NCBI RefSeq assembly: GCF_008704535.1
Contig: NZ_CP023701.1
Coordinates: forward strand, 2,914,001-2,978,000
Source of the DNA: Streptomyces subrutilus
Lineage (GTDB): Bacteria; Actinomycetota; Actinomycetes; Streptomycetales; Streptomycetaceae
Reading direction: 5' to 3'
DNA: 64,000 nt
Made by a program: the position numbers and the translations under genes. Below the pieces are notes generated by a model. It had not been told where the DNA came from. It made no database searches and saw only the letters and a list, made by a program, of their open reading frames with translations. Below, one piece after another: positions 44,473 to 53,010 of this stretch. The first letter of the stretch is position 1. Every line of letters starts with the position of its first letter.

Positions 44473-45489
44473 ATGGCCGGTATGGCCGCCTTCGCCCTCA
44501 CCGCCGTGCTGTTCGCGGCCTTCTGTCTCAGTGCCCGCAACGACCGCCGCCGGTTCCGCAACGCCGTCCTGCTCGGTCTGACCCTGATCTCCTTCTCGGG
44601 CGCCCTGCTCGTGCAGGCGGACCGGCTGCCCGGCTGGGCGGTCCCGTTCGTGCTGCTCGTCGTCTTCGGCCTGCCCGCCCTCGGCGTCCTGGCGATCGGG
44701 GTGTTCCTCGTCGCCAACGGCGTGACCATGGTCCGCCGGGAGGGCGCCTACCTCCCCAACCTGCTCTCGCTGCTGGCGGGGCTGGGGATCTTCGCGGTGA
44801 TCGCGCTGGTGGTCGCGGCGGGGACGTTCGACTCGACGGCCGTCACGGGCGTCGCGGCGACGGTGACCGCGGTGGTCACCTACGTCTCGTTCATCTTCCT
44901 GTGCTTCCTCGGCTACGCCTTCCTCTACGGCCGGATCAAGGTCCGCGGGGACGTCGACCACGTGGTGATGCTCGGCTCGGGCCTGGTGGGCGGGGACCAG
45001 GTGCCGCCGCTGCTGGCCTCGCGGCTGCGCAAGGGCCAGCAGATCTACGCGGCCCAGGTGGCGCGCGGCGGGCGGCCGCCGGTGCTGCTGACCTCGGGCG
45101 GCAAGGGCACCGACGAGAAGGTGGCCGAGGCCCGGGCGATGGCGGACTGGCTGATCGCGCGGGGCGTCCCGGCGGAGCACGTGCGGGTGGAGGACCGGTC
45201 GACGACGACCGAGGAGAACATGCTGTTCAGCAAGGAGATCATGCGGGCGGACGATCCCGGCTACCGGTGCGTGGTCGTCACCAACAACTTCCACGCGTTC
45301 CGGGCCGCGATGATGGCCCGCAAGGCCGGGGTGAACGGACAGGTGGTGGGCTCGCCCACGGCGAAGTACTTCTGGCCGAGCGCGACCCTGCGCGAGTTCG
45401 TCGCCGTCTTCTGGGAGCACCGCACCGTGAACCTGGGGATCTGCGGGCTGCTCGCCGCCCTCGGGGTGGCGGCGGCGTTCGTCGGCTGA
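44473..45489 (+). CDS. YdcF/ElyC-family membrane protein (DUF218)
   Basis: 338 residues with about five N-terminal membrane helices, then a DUF218 domain (about residues 160-305: VDHVVMLGSGLVGGDQVPPLLASRLRKG, VLLTSGGKGTDEKVAEARAMADWLIARGV, EDRSTTTEENMLFSKEI, CVVVTNNFHAFRAA) and a final helix. E. coli ElyC of this family affects lipid-carrier use in wall synthesis; others bind nucleotides. ATG at 44473 is used; 44482 is an equally good second ATG. Confidence 0.88.
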   Translation: MAGMAAFALTAVLFAAFCLSARNDRRRFRNAVLLGLTLISFSGALLVQADRLPGWAVPFVLLVVFGLPALGVLAIGVFLVANGVTMVRREGAYLPNLLSLLAGLGIFAVIALVVAAGTFDSTAVTGVAATVTAVVTYVSFIFLCFLGYAFLYGRIKVRGDVDHVVMLGSGLVGGDQVPPLLASRLRKGQQIYAAQVARGGRPPVLLTSGGKGTDEKVAEARAMADWLIARGVPAEHVRVEDRSTTTEENMLFSKEIMRADDPGYRCVVVTNNFHAFRAAMMARKAGVNGQVVGSPTAKYFWPSATLREFVAVFWEHRTVNLGICGLLAALGVAAAFVG

Positions 45490-45522
45490 CCCGGGAGCGG
45501 GGCGGGCGGTCGCGGGCGGGGA

Positions 45523-45553
45523 CGCCGTGACTCCCCCCTTGGCAGTCACGGCG
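45523..45553. terminator. Bidirectional hairpin between the YdcF-like and protease genes
   Basis: Perfect 10-bp stem (45523-45532 with 45544-45553), an 11-base C-rich loop, between convergent genes. Confidence 0.8.
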
Positions 45554-45599
45554 CCCCCTGTCCCCGGGCCGTCGGCGCGGGCGGGCCCGCGCACCGGTG

Positions 45600-46952
45600 T
45601 CAGAGGCGCTGCCAGAGCGCCGGCACGTTCGGCGGCTCCCAGCCCGGCTGGGCCTGGTGGCCCTGGAGGCAGCGGTAGTTCGCGCCGCCGTACGTCGCGG
45701 TGGCGCCGGCCGCGTAGACCGTGCCGGCCCGCCAGGTGCCGCCCGGCTCGGGCTCGCCGGGGCCCGGGCCGGGTCCCGGGTCGCCGCCGGTGGTCTTGAG
45801 GGTGAGTCCGTACGCGGACAGGATCGGGTTCAGCGGCTGGAAGAAGGTGGTGCCGCCGGCCGAGCAGTTGCCGGAGCCGCCCGAGGTGACGCCCTGCGCC
45901 TGGCTGCCGGAGAGGTAGGAGCCGCCCGAGTCTCCGGGCTCGGCGCAGACCGTCGTGCGGGTCACGCCCGAGATGGTGCCCTCGGGGTAGGTGACGCTGG
46001 TGTCGTGCTGCTGGATCGTCCCGCAGTGCCAGCCGGTGGTCGATCCGGAACGGCACACCGAGGCCCCGACGGGTTGCAACACCGAGCCGGTGACCTGCAC
46101 GTTCGCCCCGCCGCTGCCCTTGACGTACGGGGTGGAGGCCCACTGCGCGTTCGCGGCGACCCAGGCCATGTCGTTGCCGGGGAAGACGGAGGCCTGGAAG
46201 GTGCCCTGGGCGACCTGGTTGAAGCCGCTGGTGGTGGTCCCGGCGCGGCCGCAGTGGCCGGCGGTGGCGAAGCCCTGGGTGGCGCCCCGGGTCACGGGGA
46301 AGCCGACCGAGCAGCGGCCGCCGTTCATGTAGTACGCGTCCCCGCCGCGCAGGTCGTACAGCGGGCGCGGGGCCTCGGCGGTGCGGACCACCCGGACGAG
46401 CGCCGGGTCGGTGCGGGTGGCGGCCAGCAGCCGGGCGGCCGCGCCCGGCGCCGTCTCCTCGACGACCACGGCATTGGTGCGCGGGTCGGCGTACCGGACG
46501 GGGGTGGTGGAGTCGGCCGCCCGGTCCAGGGCGGCCCGGGCGGTCTCCAGGCCGGCCAGGGTCCGGGGGACGACGGCGGCCCGGGCCCCGGCGCCGCGGA
46601 TCGCGGCGGCGTCGGCGGGCCGGGTGGTGGCCACGGTGAGGGTGGCGGAGTCGGCTCCGTCCACCCAGGCCCCGGCGAAGGCGGCCCCGAGCCGGTCCCG
46701 CAGCCGGGCTGCGGTGGCCCCGGCCTCCGCTTCGTGGGCGAGACGCGCTTCGGCCTGCGTGGGGGTCAGGCCGAGGTCGCGGCCCAGGGCGGCGAGCAGC
46801 TCGGGGGGTGCGTCGGCGGTGCGCAGGGTGGCGGCGGCGGAGGGCGGCGGTGCGGCCGTCGCGGGGGCGCCGGCGGCGCCGCCCGCGACGGCCAGCAGCA
46901 GCCCGGCGGCCGCCAGGGCGGTACAGGCCGCGCGGGCCTGTCGCTGGAGCAT
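45600..46952 (-). CDS. Secreted streptogrisin-type serine protease with chitin-binding domain
   Basis: 450 residues from ATG 46952 (GGAG upstream). A signal peptide and a long propeptide (about residues 35-195, alpha-lytic protease-type pro-domain) precede a chymotrypsin-like S1 domain. The catalytic triad is His233 (TAGHCG), Asp261 (NDMAWV) and Ser342 (GDSGGS). A Gly/Pro linker leads to a C-terminal carbohydrate-binding module 5/12 (about 405-450, GTWRAGTVYAAGATATYGG and WEPPNVPALW). This layout equals streptogrisin C of Streptomyces, which acts on chitin-associated protein. Confidence 0.95.
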   Translation of the reverse strand: MLQRQARAACTALAAAGLLLAVAGGAAGAPATAAPPPSAAATLRTADAPPELLAALGRDLGLTPTQAEARLAHEAEAGATAARLRDRLGAAFAGAWVDGADSATLTVATTRPADAAAIRGAGARAAVVPRTLAGLETARAALDRAADSTTPVRYADPRTNAVVVEETAPGAAARLLAATRTDPALVRVVRTAEAPRPLYDLRGGDAYYMNGGRCSVGFPVTRGATQGFATAGHCGRAGTTTSGFNQVAQGTFQASVFPGNDMAWVAANAQWASTPYVKGSGGANVQVTGSVLQPVGASVCRSGSTTGWHCGTIQQHDTSVTYPEGTISGVTRTTVCAEPGDSGGSYLSGSQAQGVTSGGSGNCSAGGTTFFQPLNPILSAYGLTLKTTGGDPGPGPGPGEPEPGGTWRAGTVYAAGATATYGGANYRCLQGHQAQPGWEPPNVPALWQRL

Positions 46953-47162
46953 GGGGGGTCTCCTCGGTTCGGTGGGGGTGAGCGACACCGTAGGAAGCCG
47001 AACCGCCGTGCGGGAGAGCCCGGTTGGCCCCTCCCCCGGCGTTATGCCCGCGCCCGGGGGCGGGCGCGGGGCGGGCCGGGGGCGGCGGCGGGGCCGCCCG
47101 AGGTGCGTTCACGGGGCGGGCACCGGAGGATGGGGGCCAGGGGGCATCGGAGGAGGTACGCG

Positions 47163-47348
47163 ATGGACAGTGAATCGGACCAGCGGCCCACCCGGCCGGA
47201 CCGGCTCTTCACGGGCGGTGAACGGCCGTACGACCCCGAGGACCTCGTGATGGCGACCGGCCACGACCCGACTCCGGAGCGGATCGAGCGGGCCCGCGCG
47301 CTCATGGAGGAGGAGGGCCCCCAGGTCATCGAGCGCTACCTCCCGTAG
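47163..47348 (+). CDS. Small conserved-looking hypothetical protein
   Basis: 61 residues, acidic and helical, starting at ATG 47163 with GGAGG seven bases upstream. The sequence (SESDQRPTRPDRLFTGGER, then DPTPERIERARALMEEEG, ending VIERYLP) has no membrane segment or known motif. The codon use is typical for the genome and the ribosome-binding site is good, so I take it as real. It is divergent from the protease gene. Confidence 0.75.
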   Translation: MDSESDQRPTRPDRLFTGGERPYDPEDLVMATGHDPTPERIERARALMEEEGPQVIERYLP

Positions 47349-47401
47349 CCCCGCCCGCACCCCGGCCCCGGGCCGTCCCGCCCGGGGCGCCCCCTGAGGG
47401 C

Positions 47402-48367
47402 CTACGCCGGCTCCACCGCGGGCGCGGCCCCCTCCGGCCGCCCGTCCCGTGCGGCCGCGCGGGACGCCGACGCGGCCTGGGCCCGGGCGTGGGCGGTGCG
47501 GGCGTGCTCCAGCACCTCGGCGGCCCGGTCCGCGGCCGGGGCGGCCGGGTGCCAGCCCAGCAGGTGGCGCCAGACCAGCGGGGCCGCGGCCAGCGGCCGG
47601 ACGGCCACCCCCGGGGTCACCGGGAAGGTGGCCCGGCACAGGCCGACGGCCCGCCCCACCTGCACCAGGTGCACGCAGGAGGCGGTGTCGGTCTCGTAGA
47701 CGCAGGCGGGCGTGAACCCGGCCCGCACGCACGCCGCGGCGAAGCAGTCCCCGAAGCAGCCGTCGCCCGGCACGTCCGTCCAGGCCTCGGCGGCCAGCGC
47801 CGCCAGCTCGACCTCCCGGCGGCCGACCAGCGGATGGTCCTCGGCGAGCATCACGCACACCGGGTCGCGGGCCACCTCGCTCCAGGCGAGGCGCCCCGGT
47901 CCGGGCGGGGCGCTCTCCCCGCAGACCCCGACGAGCGCGAAGTCCAGCCGCCCGTCGGCGACGCCCGCGGCGATCTCGCGCTCGGACCAGGAGGTGTGGG
48001 TGGTCACCGGCACCCCCGGCTCCCGGCGGGCGAGGCGGTCCACGAGAGCGCCGAGCAGCGGCCCGTGCGTCCCGCCGAGCCGGTAGCCCTCCGCACCCTG
48101 CCGGGCGAACCGCACGGCCTCCTCCTGGAGTTCGCAGACGGCGGGCAGCAGCACGCGGGCCCGGTCCAGCACCAGTTCGCCGAGCGCCGTGGCCCGCACG
48201 CCCTCGCGGCCCCGGACGAACAGCGCCCCGCCGAGCGCCCGCTCGATCCGTTTCAGCTGGGCACTGAGGGCGGGCTGCGCGAGCCCGAGCGCGGTCGCGG
48301 CCCGGGTCAGGCTGCCGGCGTCCGCCACGGCCCTGACGATCTTGAGGTGCCTCAGCTCCAGGTCCAT
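47402..48367 (-). CDS. LysR-family transcriptional regulator
   Basis: 321 residues. HTH: DLELRHLKIVRAVADAGSLTRAATALGLAQPALSAQLKRIE. Two effector-binding subdomains follow. Five cysteines fall in the effector domain (GVCGES, VCVML, GDGCFGDCFAAACV), more than is usual, so redox or thiol sensing is conceivable. It is divergent from the small reductase gene across 105 bp that hold a perfect TTAACG-CT-CGTTAA palindrome. ATG at 48367. Confidence 0.92.
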   Translation of the reverse strand: MDLELRHLKIVRAVADAGSLTRAATALGLAQPALSAQLKRIERALGGALFVRGREGVRATALGELVLDRARVLLPAVCELQEEAVRFARQGAEGYRLGGTHGPLLGALVDRLARREPGVPVTTHTSWSEREIAAGVADGRLDFALVGVCGESAPPGPGRLAWSEVARDPVCVMLAEDHPLVGRREVELAALAAEAWTDVPGDGCFGDCFAAACVRAGFTPACVYETDTASCVHLVQVGRAVGLCRATFPVTPGVAVRPLAAAPLVWRHLLGWHPAAPAADRAAEVLEHARTAHARAQAASASRAAARDGRPEGAAPAVEPA

Positions 48368-48425
48368 GCGACGAGCTTGGTCCAGACCTCCGCCGTGCGC
48401 TACGGGTCGGCCGCAACCAGAATTC

Positions 48426-48439
48426 TTAACGCTCGTTAA
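48426..48439. promoter_or_regulatory. Palindromic operator candidate between the lysR and reductase genes
   Basis: TTAACG-CT-CGTTAA, six-base perfect arms, in the 105-bp divergent gap. The A/T content stands out against the surrounding sequence. LysR regulators bind interrupted palindromes in such gaps, so this is the likely site. Confidence 0.6.
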
Positions 48440-48472
48440 CCTCCCGGGGGCCGCGACCCTAAGGACTGGTGA

Positions 48473-48916
48473 ATGCACGCACTCGACGTCGACTGGGACC
48501 ACCCCGCGGACCCGGGGCCCGGCCCCCGGCTGGACCACGTCCGCGCGTACGTCGCCTCCGCCGGCGTCGACGGGCACCTCTGGCACGGGGTCCGCACCCT
48601 CCTGCTGACCACGGTGGACCGCGCCACCGGCCGCACCGTCCGCACCCCGCTGATCTACGGCGAGGACGCGGACCGCGTGCTCCTGGTGGCCTCCGGCCAC
48701 GGCGCCCCGGAGCACCCCCGCTGGTACCGCAACCTCACGACCCACCCCGAGGTCCGCTTCCAGGCGGGCGCCGCCGTCCACAAGGCCGCGGCCCGGACGG
48801 CCACACCGCAGGAGCGGGACGCGTACTGGCCCCTGATGACCGCCCTGTGGCCGCCGTACGACGACGACCAGGCGGGCACGGACCGGGAGATCCCCCTGGT
48901 CGTCCTGGAGCCCTGA
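48473..48916 (+). CDS. Deazaflavin/FMN-dependent nitroreductase-like (DDN family) protein
   Basis: 147 residues of the split beta-barrel flavin-binding fold. Motifs are VRTLLLTTVDRATGRTVRTPLIYGEDADRVLLVASGHGAPEHPRWYRNLTTHPEVRFQ. The HPRWYRNLTTHPEV block is the hallmark of the F420-dependent DDN family of actinobacteria. Substrate is unknown; quinone or nitro compounds are typical. It is divergent from a LysR gene that may regulate it. ATG at 48473; no strong ribosome-binding site. Confidence 0.88.
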   Translation: MHALDVDWDHPADPGPGPRLDHVRAYVASAGVDGHLWHGVRTLLLTTVDRATGRTVRTPLIYGEDADRVLLVASGHGAPEHPRWYRNLTTHPEVRFQAGAAVHKAAARTATPQERDAYWPLMTALWPPYDDDQAGTDREIPLVVLEP

Positions 48917-48950
48917 CGGCGGGTGGGCGACGGTCCCGGACGGCCGCGGC

Positions 48951-49487
48951 CTACGCGGCCGGCCGCCACTCCCGGGCGAGGAGGCCGAGCAGCACCTCGT
49001 CGAGGAACTCGCCCATCACCCAGGCCGAGGAGCGCAGCACGCCCTCGCGGACGAAGCCGTTGCGCTCGGCGGCGCGCAGCATGGCGGCGTTGTCCGACAG
49101 CGTCTCGATCTGCAGCCGGTGCAGGCCGCGCACCACGAACCCGTAGTGGCACAGGGTGGCCACCACGTCACCGGCGTAGCCCTTGCCGCGGGCGGCGGGC
49201 AGCAGGCCGAGCCCGATGTGCGCGGACCGGCTGTGGTCGTCGATGCCCCACAGCGTCGCGGTGCCGACCAGCGTGCCGCCGTCCAGCTCCACCACGGAGA
49301 ACGGGACGTGGCCCTGCTCGGCGTCGTCCACCGCGAACTGCGATTGCTTCGAGCCGGGCGTGAGCGGCCGCCACGGCCGGCCCTGGGCCCGCGACGCGGT
49401 GACCACGTCGCCGTGCAGCTCGTCCTCCAGGATCGGTATGTCGTCCTCGTGCCGGGCCCTGAGCCCGACCAATGCGCCTCTCATCAT
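48951..49487 (-). CDS. GNAT-family N-acetyltransferase (RimJ/RimL type)
   Basis: 178 residues. The acetyl-CoA binding part is seen in SAHIGLGLLPAARGKGYAGDVVATLCHYGF (motif A, RGKGYA), then RLQIETLSDNAAMLRAAERNGFVREGVLR (motif B), typical of RimJ/RimL-like enzymes that acetylate protein N-termini or small amines. ATG at 49487 or 49484. Confidence 0.9.
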   Translation of the reverse strand: MMRGALVGLRARHEDDIPILEDELHGDVVTASRAQGRPWRPLTPGSKQSQFAVDDAEQGHVPFSVVELDGGTLVGTATLWGIDDHSRSAHIGLGLLPAARGKGYAGDVVATLCHYGFVVRGLHRLQIETLSDNAAMLRAAERNGFVREGVLRSSAWVMGEFLDEVLLGLLAREWRPAA

Positions 49488-49612
49488 GCGGGCTTCCTAT
49501 CCGACCCGGCCCGCAGCGGGCAAACCGTTGTGGGCGCCCGCACGCGCCGCCCGGCACGGGTCCGGGGCGGCGCGCGCACCTCTACCGCGGGCGAGGGCGG
49601 CCCGGTCCGGGA

Positions 49613-49969
49613 CTAGCCGCGGTCGGTGTGGAACCGCACCGAGCGGACCTGGAGGTCGTCACGGGCCGGCTTGCCCTTGGCCCGCAGCGTCCACTCGGGG
49701 CCCGAGCAGCCGACGCCGAGGTAGACCGTGACGGCGGCGTCGGTGTCGTTGTGCGGGCCGTAGCCGGGCTCTTCGTCGTCGTCGCCGACGCCGTACAGGT
49801 TGATGCACTTGCCGCTGTGCGGGTCGTGCAGGGTGATGTGCTGCTCCTGTCCGAAGCCGTCCACGAACTTGTAGTGGAAGTAGCCCTGGGCGGCGAAGGC
49901 CGAGGCGGGCAGCGACAGGACGAGCGCGAAGGCCGCGAGGGCGGCGCCGGCGGTGTTGCGGAGCTTCAT
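49613..49969 (-). CDS. Small secreted protein of unknown function
   Basis: 118 residues with a standard signal peptide (MKLRNTAGAALAAFALVLSLPASAFA-A, cleavage near residue 26). The mature 90 residues contain an acidic stretch (GVGDDDEEPG) and two cysteines (GKCINLYG and GVGCSGPEW) that may pair. The DPHSGKCINL and PEWTL features recall small beta-sheet exoproteins of Streptomyces. No family is claimed. Confidence 0.82.
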   Translation of the reverse strand: MKLRNTAGAALAAFALVLSLPASAFAAQGYFHYKFVDGFGQEQHITLHDPHSGKCINLYGVGDDDEEPGYGPHNDTDAAVTVYLGVGCSGPEWTLRAKGKPARDDLQVRSVRFHTDRG

Positions 49970-50017
49970 GAGCGGGGTGGTTCCCTTCCGGGGGCGGGCG
50001 GGTGTGCGGAACCGACC

Positions 50018-50449
50018 CTAGGAAGGCCCCGGCGGGCGAATCGATCCTCCGGAATCGGTCGGCGTGGCGAGCTCGAACCAGACCGCCTTCCCGATCCCGC
50101 ACTCCCGCGGGTACGCCCCCCAGCTCCCCGCCAGCGCCGCCACGATCGCCAGCCCCCGCCCCGACTCGGCCAGCGGCCGAGGCTCCCGCACGACGGGCAT
50201 CTCGCGCCCGGCGTCGAGCACCTCCACCCGCAGCCGCTCCCCGTCGAGCAGGCACCGCACCCACACCTCCCGGCCGGGGACCCGGACGTGCCGGCAGGCG
50301 TTGGCCATGAGCTCGCCGAGCAGCAGTACCGCGGTCTCGGCGGTGTCCTCGGGCAGCTTCCACGCGCGGGCCTGCGCGGCGAGTCGTGCACGGGCGCGGG
50401 GGACGCTGATGGGCGCGCGGGGGTAGCGCCACTCGATGGGGTGATCCAT
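50018..50449 (-). CDS. HATPase_c-domain protein (anti-sigma/RsbW-like kinase fold)
   Basis: 143 residues from ATG 50449. The GHKL ATP-binding domain shows ETAVLLLGELMANACRHV (N-box), RVEVLDAGREMP (G1) and ESGRGLAIVAALAGSWG (G2). Such small ATPase proteins are abundant in Streptomyces and often pair with WhiJ-like regulators and DUF397 proteins, as here: the XRE/DUF5753 gene starts 104 bp away on the other strand. Confidence 0.9.
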   Translation of the reverse strand: MDHPIEWRYPRAPISVPRARARLAAQARAWKLPEDTAETAVLLLGELMANACRHVRVPGREVWVRCLLDGERLRVEVLDAGREMPVVREPRPLAESGRGLAIVAALAGSWGAYPRECGIGKAVWFELATPTDSGGSIRPPGPS

Positions 50450-50553
50450 GGTCCCCACGGTGGCGCGCGGGGTAGGGGCCGGGCGAGTAACAGCGCGTAG
50501 ACGGGGATCGTTTGTACACGCGCGGTATCCGGACGGGGAGGGAGGGAGCACCG

Positions 50554-51348
50554 ATGACGGAGGCATGGCGGTACGGCGGCAACCAGGTCAGGTTGTGGCG
50601 TACGGAGGCCGGGAAGTCCCGGGAGGAGCTCGGGGCCGAGTCGAACTACGACGCGGAGACGGTCAAGTCGATGGAACTGGGCCGCAGACGGCCCACGATG
50701 CAGTTGCTGCGGGCGGCGGACCAGATGTTCGGGGCGGCCGGGAAACTGCTGGCGGTGGCCGAGTACATGAAGCCGGAGCCGTTCCCGAAGCGGTCGGAGG
50801 AGTTCATGGCGGCGGAGGCGGAGTGCGTCGCCTTCAACAACTACGAGCCGCTGTTGATCCCGGGGCTGCTCCAGAGCCAGGAGTACATGGAGGCTCTGAT
50901 GGGCGACAGCTCGCCTCCGGTGGACGCGGAGACGATCGCGGAACGCGTGGGAAGGCGCCTTACGCGCCAGGAAGCCATGGAGCGCCGAATCAAGACGGTC
51001 TACAGCTTCATCATCGGTGAAGCCGCCATGCGTACGGAGGTGGGAGGCAAAGAGGTCATGCGACGGCAGTTGCACCACCTCCTGAAACTCAGCGGTCTAC
51101 GCAACGTCTTCATCCAAATTCTGCCCACCGGGCGAGCATGTGGCGCGGCTCTACGAGGGCCCCTCGTCCTCATGGAGACACCCGATCACCAACTGTGGGC
51201 CTGGGCGGATGGACAGAAGACGACGGCCATGTACTCGCACCGAGACAAGGTCAGCTCGCTCACCCAGACGCATGGCATGATCCGGATGAACGCCCTCGGC
51301 GCTGCGGAGTCGGCGGAATTCATCAAGAGGCTCGCGGAGGAGCTATGA
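50554..51348 (+). CDS. WhiJ-like XRE-family regulator (HTH plus DUF5753)
   Basis: 264 residues. The N-terminal HTH (RYGGNQVRLWRTEAGKSREELGAESNYDAETVKSMELGRRRPT) is followed by a DUF5753 domain (about 85-260) with EAECVAFNNYEPLLIPGLLQSQEYMEAL and VFIQILPTGRACGAA. Proteins of this class, including WhiJ, act in development and antibiotic control together with a DUF397 protein. ATG at 50554; its stop overlaps the DUF397 gene start (ATGA). Confidence 0.94.
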   Translation: MTEAWRYGGNQVRLWRTEAGKSREELGAESNYDAETVKSMELGRRRPTMQLLRAADQMFGAAGKLLAVAEYMKPEPFPKRSEEFMAAEAECVAFNNYEPLLIPGLLQSQEYMEALMGDSSPPVDAETIAERVGRRLTRQEAMERRIKTVYSFIIGEAAMRTEVGGKEVMRRQLHHLLKLSGLRNVFIQILPTGRACGAALRGPLVLMETPDHQLWAWADGQKTTAMYSHRDKVSSLTQTHGMIRMNALGAAESAEFIKRLAEEL

Positions 51349-51599
51349 GCAGCCGTCTTACCTGGTTCAAGTCCAGTTACAGCGACGCACAAGGCAGCGA
51401 CTGCATCGAAGTCGCCCTGGACTGGCGGAAGTCCACGTACAGCGACGACGAAGGTGCCAACTGCGTCGAGGTGGCCGCGTGCCCCGACACCGTGCACGTC
51501 CGGGACTCCAAGCTCGGGGAGGCCGGGCCGCGGTTCTCCGTCCCGGCGGGGGTCTGGGGCGTGTTCCTCGGCGGGGTCGCCGCCCGTTGCGCCGACTGA
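51345..51599 (+). CDS. DUF397 protein with a duplicated N-terminal motif
   Basis: 84 residues, coupled by ATGA overlap to the WhiJ-like gene. The DUF397 signature appears twice: WFKSSYSDAQGSDCIEVA at about residue 7 and WRKSTYSDDEGANCVEVA at about residue 27. It then continues with DTVHVRDSKLGEAGPRFSVP. Most DUF397 proteins show the motif once or as distinct copies in larger proteins; here the two lie 20 residues apart. DUF397 proteins are thought to bind and control their WhiJ-like partner. Confidence 0.93.
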   Translation: MSSRLTWFKSSYSDAQGSDCIEVALDWRKSTYSDDEGANCVEVAACPDTVHVRDSKLGEAGPRFSVPAGVWGVFLGGVAARCAD

Positions 51600-51603
51600 C
51601 CGT

Positions 51604-52173
51604 TCAGGCCGCCGCACCCCCGCTCGCGGCGGGGGCGGCGACGGCGGTGTAGGTGCGGCCGGCGGCCTCGTAGTCGCCGAGCGGGGTCATGCCGAAGGCG
51701 TCGACGTGCACGCGCCGCGACGGCTCGTTGCCCGCTTCGATGAAGGCGACCAGGGCCTCCGCGCGCCCCGCCGCCTCCGCGACGGCCCTCGCGTACAGCC
51801 CGCGGGCCACCCCGTGCCCGCGGAAGGCGGCGTCCACGACCACGGGCCCGTACAGCAGCCAGCGCACGTCCCTGAGCGGACGGCCCCGCCAGTGCAGAGC
51901 GTCCTGGGCGGCGAGGAGCGCGCGGACCGGCGGGGGCGGGTGCGGGAGGTCCGCGGCCACCGAGAGGGCGAGGAGGCCGGCGAGCCTCGACCCGTCCTCG
52001 GCGAGCAGCAGTTCACCGCCGTCCGCCATCGCGCGCAGCGCGTCCTCGCCGAAGGCGCCCTGGACGAACCCCTGCGCCCGGCGCCGGTCCGGGGTGAGGG
52101 CGTCGTGGTGGTTGGCGGCGAAGAGTGCGGCCATGGCGGGGGCGTCGGCCCCGGTCGCGTAGCGGTAGCGCAT
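51604..52173 (-). CDS. GNAT-family N-acetyltransferase
   Basis: 189 residues from ATG 52173. The core acetyl-CoA motif is VVVDAAFRGHGVARGLYARAVAEAAGR, followed by ALVAFIEAGNEPSRRVHVDAFGMTPLGDYEAAGRTYT. It is the common GCN5-like small-molecule type; target unknown. It converges with the DUF397 gene, only 4 bp apart. Confidence 0.88.
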   Translation of the reverse strand: MRYRYATGADAPAMAALFAANHHDALTPDRRRAQGFVQGAFGEDALRAMADGGELLLAEDGSRLAGLLALSVAADLPHPPPPVRALLAAQDALHWRGRPLRDVRWLLYGPVVVDAAFRGHGVARGLYARAVAEAAGRAEALVAFIEAGNEPSRRVHVDAFGMTPLGDYEAAGRTYTAVAAPAASGGAAA

Positions 52174-52302
52174 GGGGGCATCCTGCCCTCCCCACCTGAT
52201 GTGCTGAAACGTCACACCGCACACTCCGGCCCACCGGCTCGGCTCTTCGACCGGCCCGTCCGCGTCCACAACGGCTTCTCGGGCCGCCCGGCCGGGGCGT
52301 CC

Positions 52303-52779
52303 TCAGGCGTGGTCGTAGACGGTGACCTGTACGTCCCGCGCGCCGAGCGCATCGTCGATCAGCGGCTCGACGCGCGTCCACGTGCCGCCGGCCAGCCCGG
52401 TGCCTATGCGCGGCATGTGCACGGTGGCGCCGAGCTCCAGGGCCCGGTCGCCCAGTGCGGCCAGGCAGTCGGCCAGGGCCTCGTAGCGGATCGGCGGGCC
52501 CGCGCTGCCGGTCCGCATGCCGCGCTGGCCGATCATGTTGGCCACCCACACGTCGGGCCGCACCCGCACCACTTGGACGGCGCCGAGCCCGAAGTCGTTG
52601 CCGCTGCGGCCGCGGTGCCAGGCGCGGTAGGCGGCCTCCGGTTCGGGCCAGCGGCGCGAGACGGCGACGACGAATCCCTTGCCCCAGCCGCCGAGGTCGT
52701 TGCAGACGTGCGCGATGACTTTGGGCCCTTCGGCCCGGGGGCTCGTCGCGTCCCCCGGGATGATCCTGATCGGCTTCAC
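52303..52779 (-). CDS. Macro-domain protein (ADP-ribose binding/hydrolase)
   Basis: 158 residues made of one macro domain: IRIIPGDATSPRAEGPKVIAHVCNDLGGWGKGF, then QVVRVRPDVWVANMIGQRG, and VHMPRIGTGLAGGTWTRVEPLI with the phosphate-binding loop GTGLAGG. Members bind ADP-ribose and remove it from proteins or nucleic acids. GTG start at 52779 with a weak ribosome-binding site. Confidence 0.9.
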   Translation of the reverse strand: MKPIRIIPGDATSPRAEGPKVIAHVCNDLGGWGKGFVVAVSRRWPEPEAAYRAWHRGRSGNDFGLGAVQVVRVRPDVWVANMIGQRGMRTGSAGPPIRYEALADCLAALGDRALELGATVHMPRIGTGLAGGTWTRVEPLIDDALGARDVQVTVYDHA

Positions 52780-53010
52780 CCCGCCACGCTAAAGCGTCCC
52801 TCCGACAGCCCCGGGGTGACGAGCGCAACACCCGGCGCGGCCCGCTCCCCCCGCCCCACCCATTCCGCAGGCCCCGGCAGCGGCAGGGCCCCGGTTTCCA
52901 AGGGTGGGGCGCGCCGCGACCCACGCATTGCCCGAAACGGTACATTTCACCCGCCGGACTTCCGCTCGAATGCCCGGGACAGGGCCGCCGGGGGCCCGTA
53001 AGCTCCCGTC

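Noticed and set aside
42775..47112. Open frame of 1445 codons on the minus strand across the deaminase, D-aminoacylase and YdcF-like genes
   Set aside because: It is antisense to well-identified genes, has Arg/Gly/Pro/His-rich low-complexity content and no domain. Long antisense frames are expected at this GC content.
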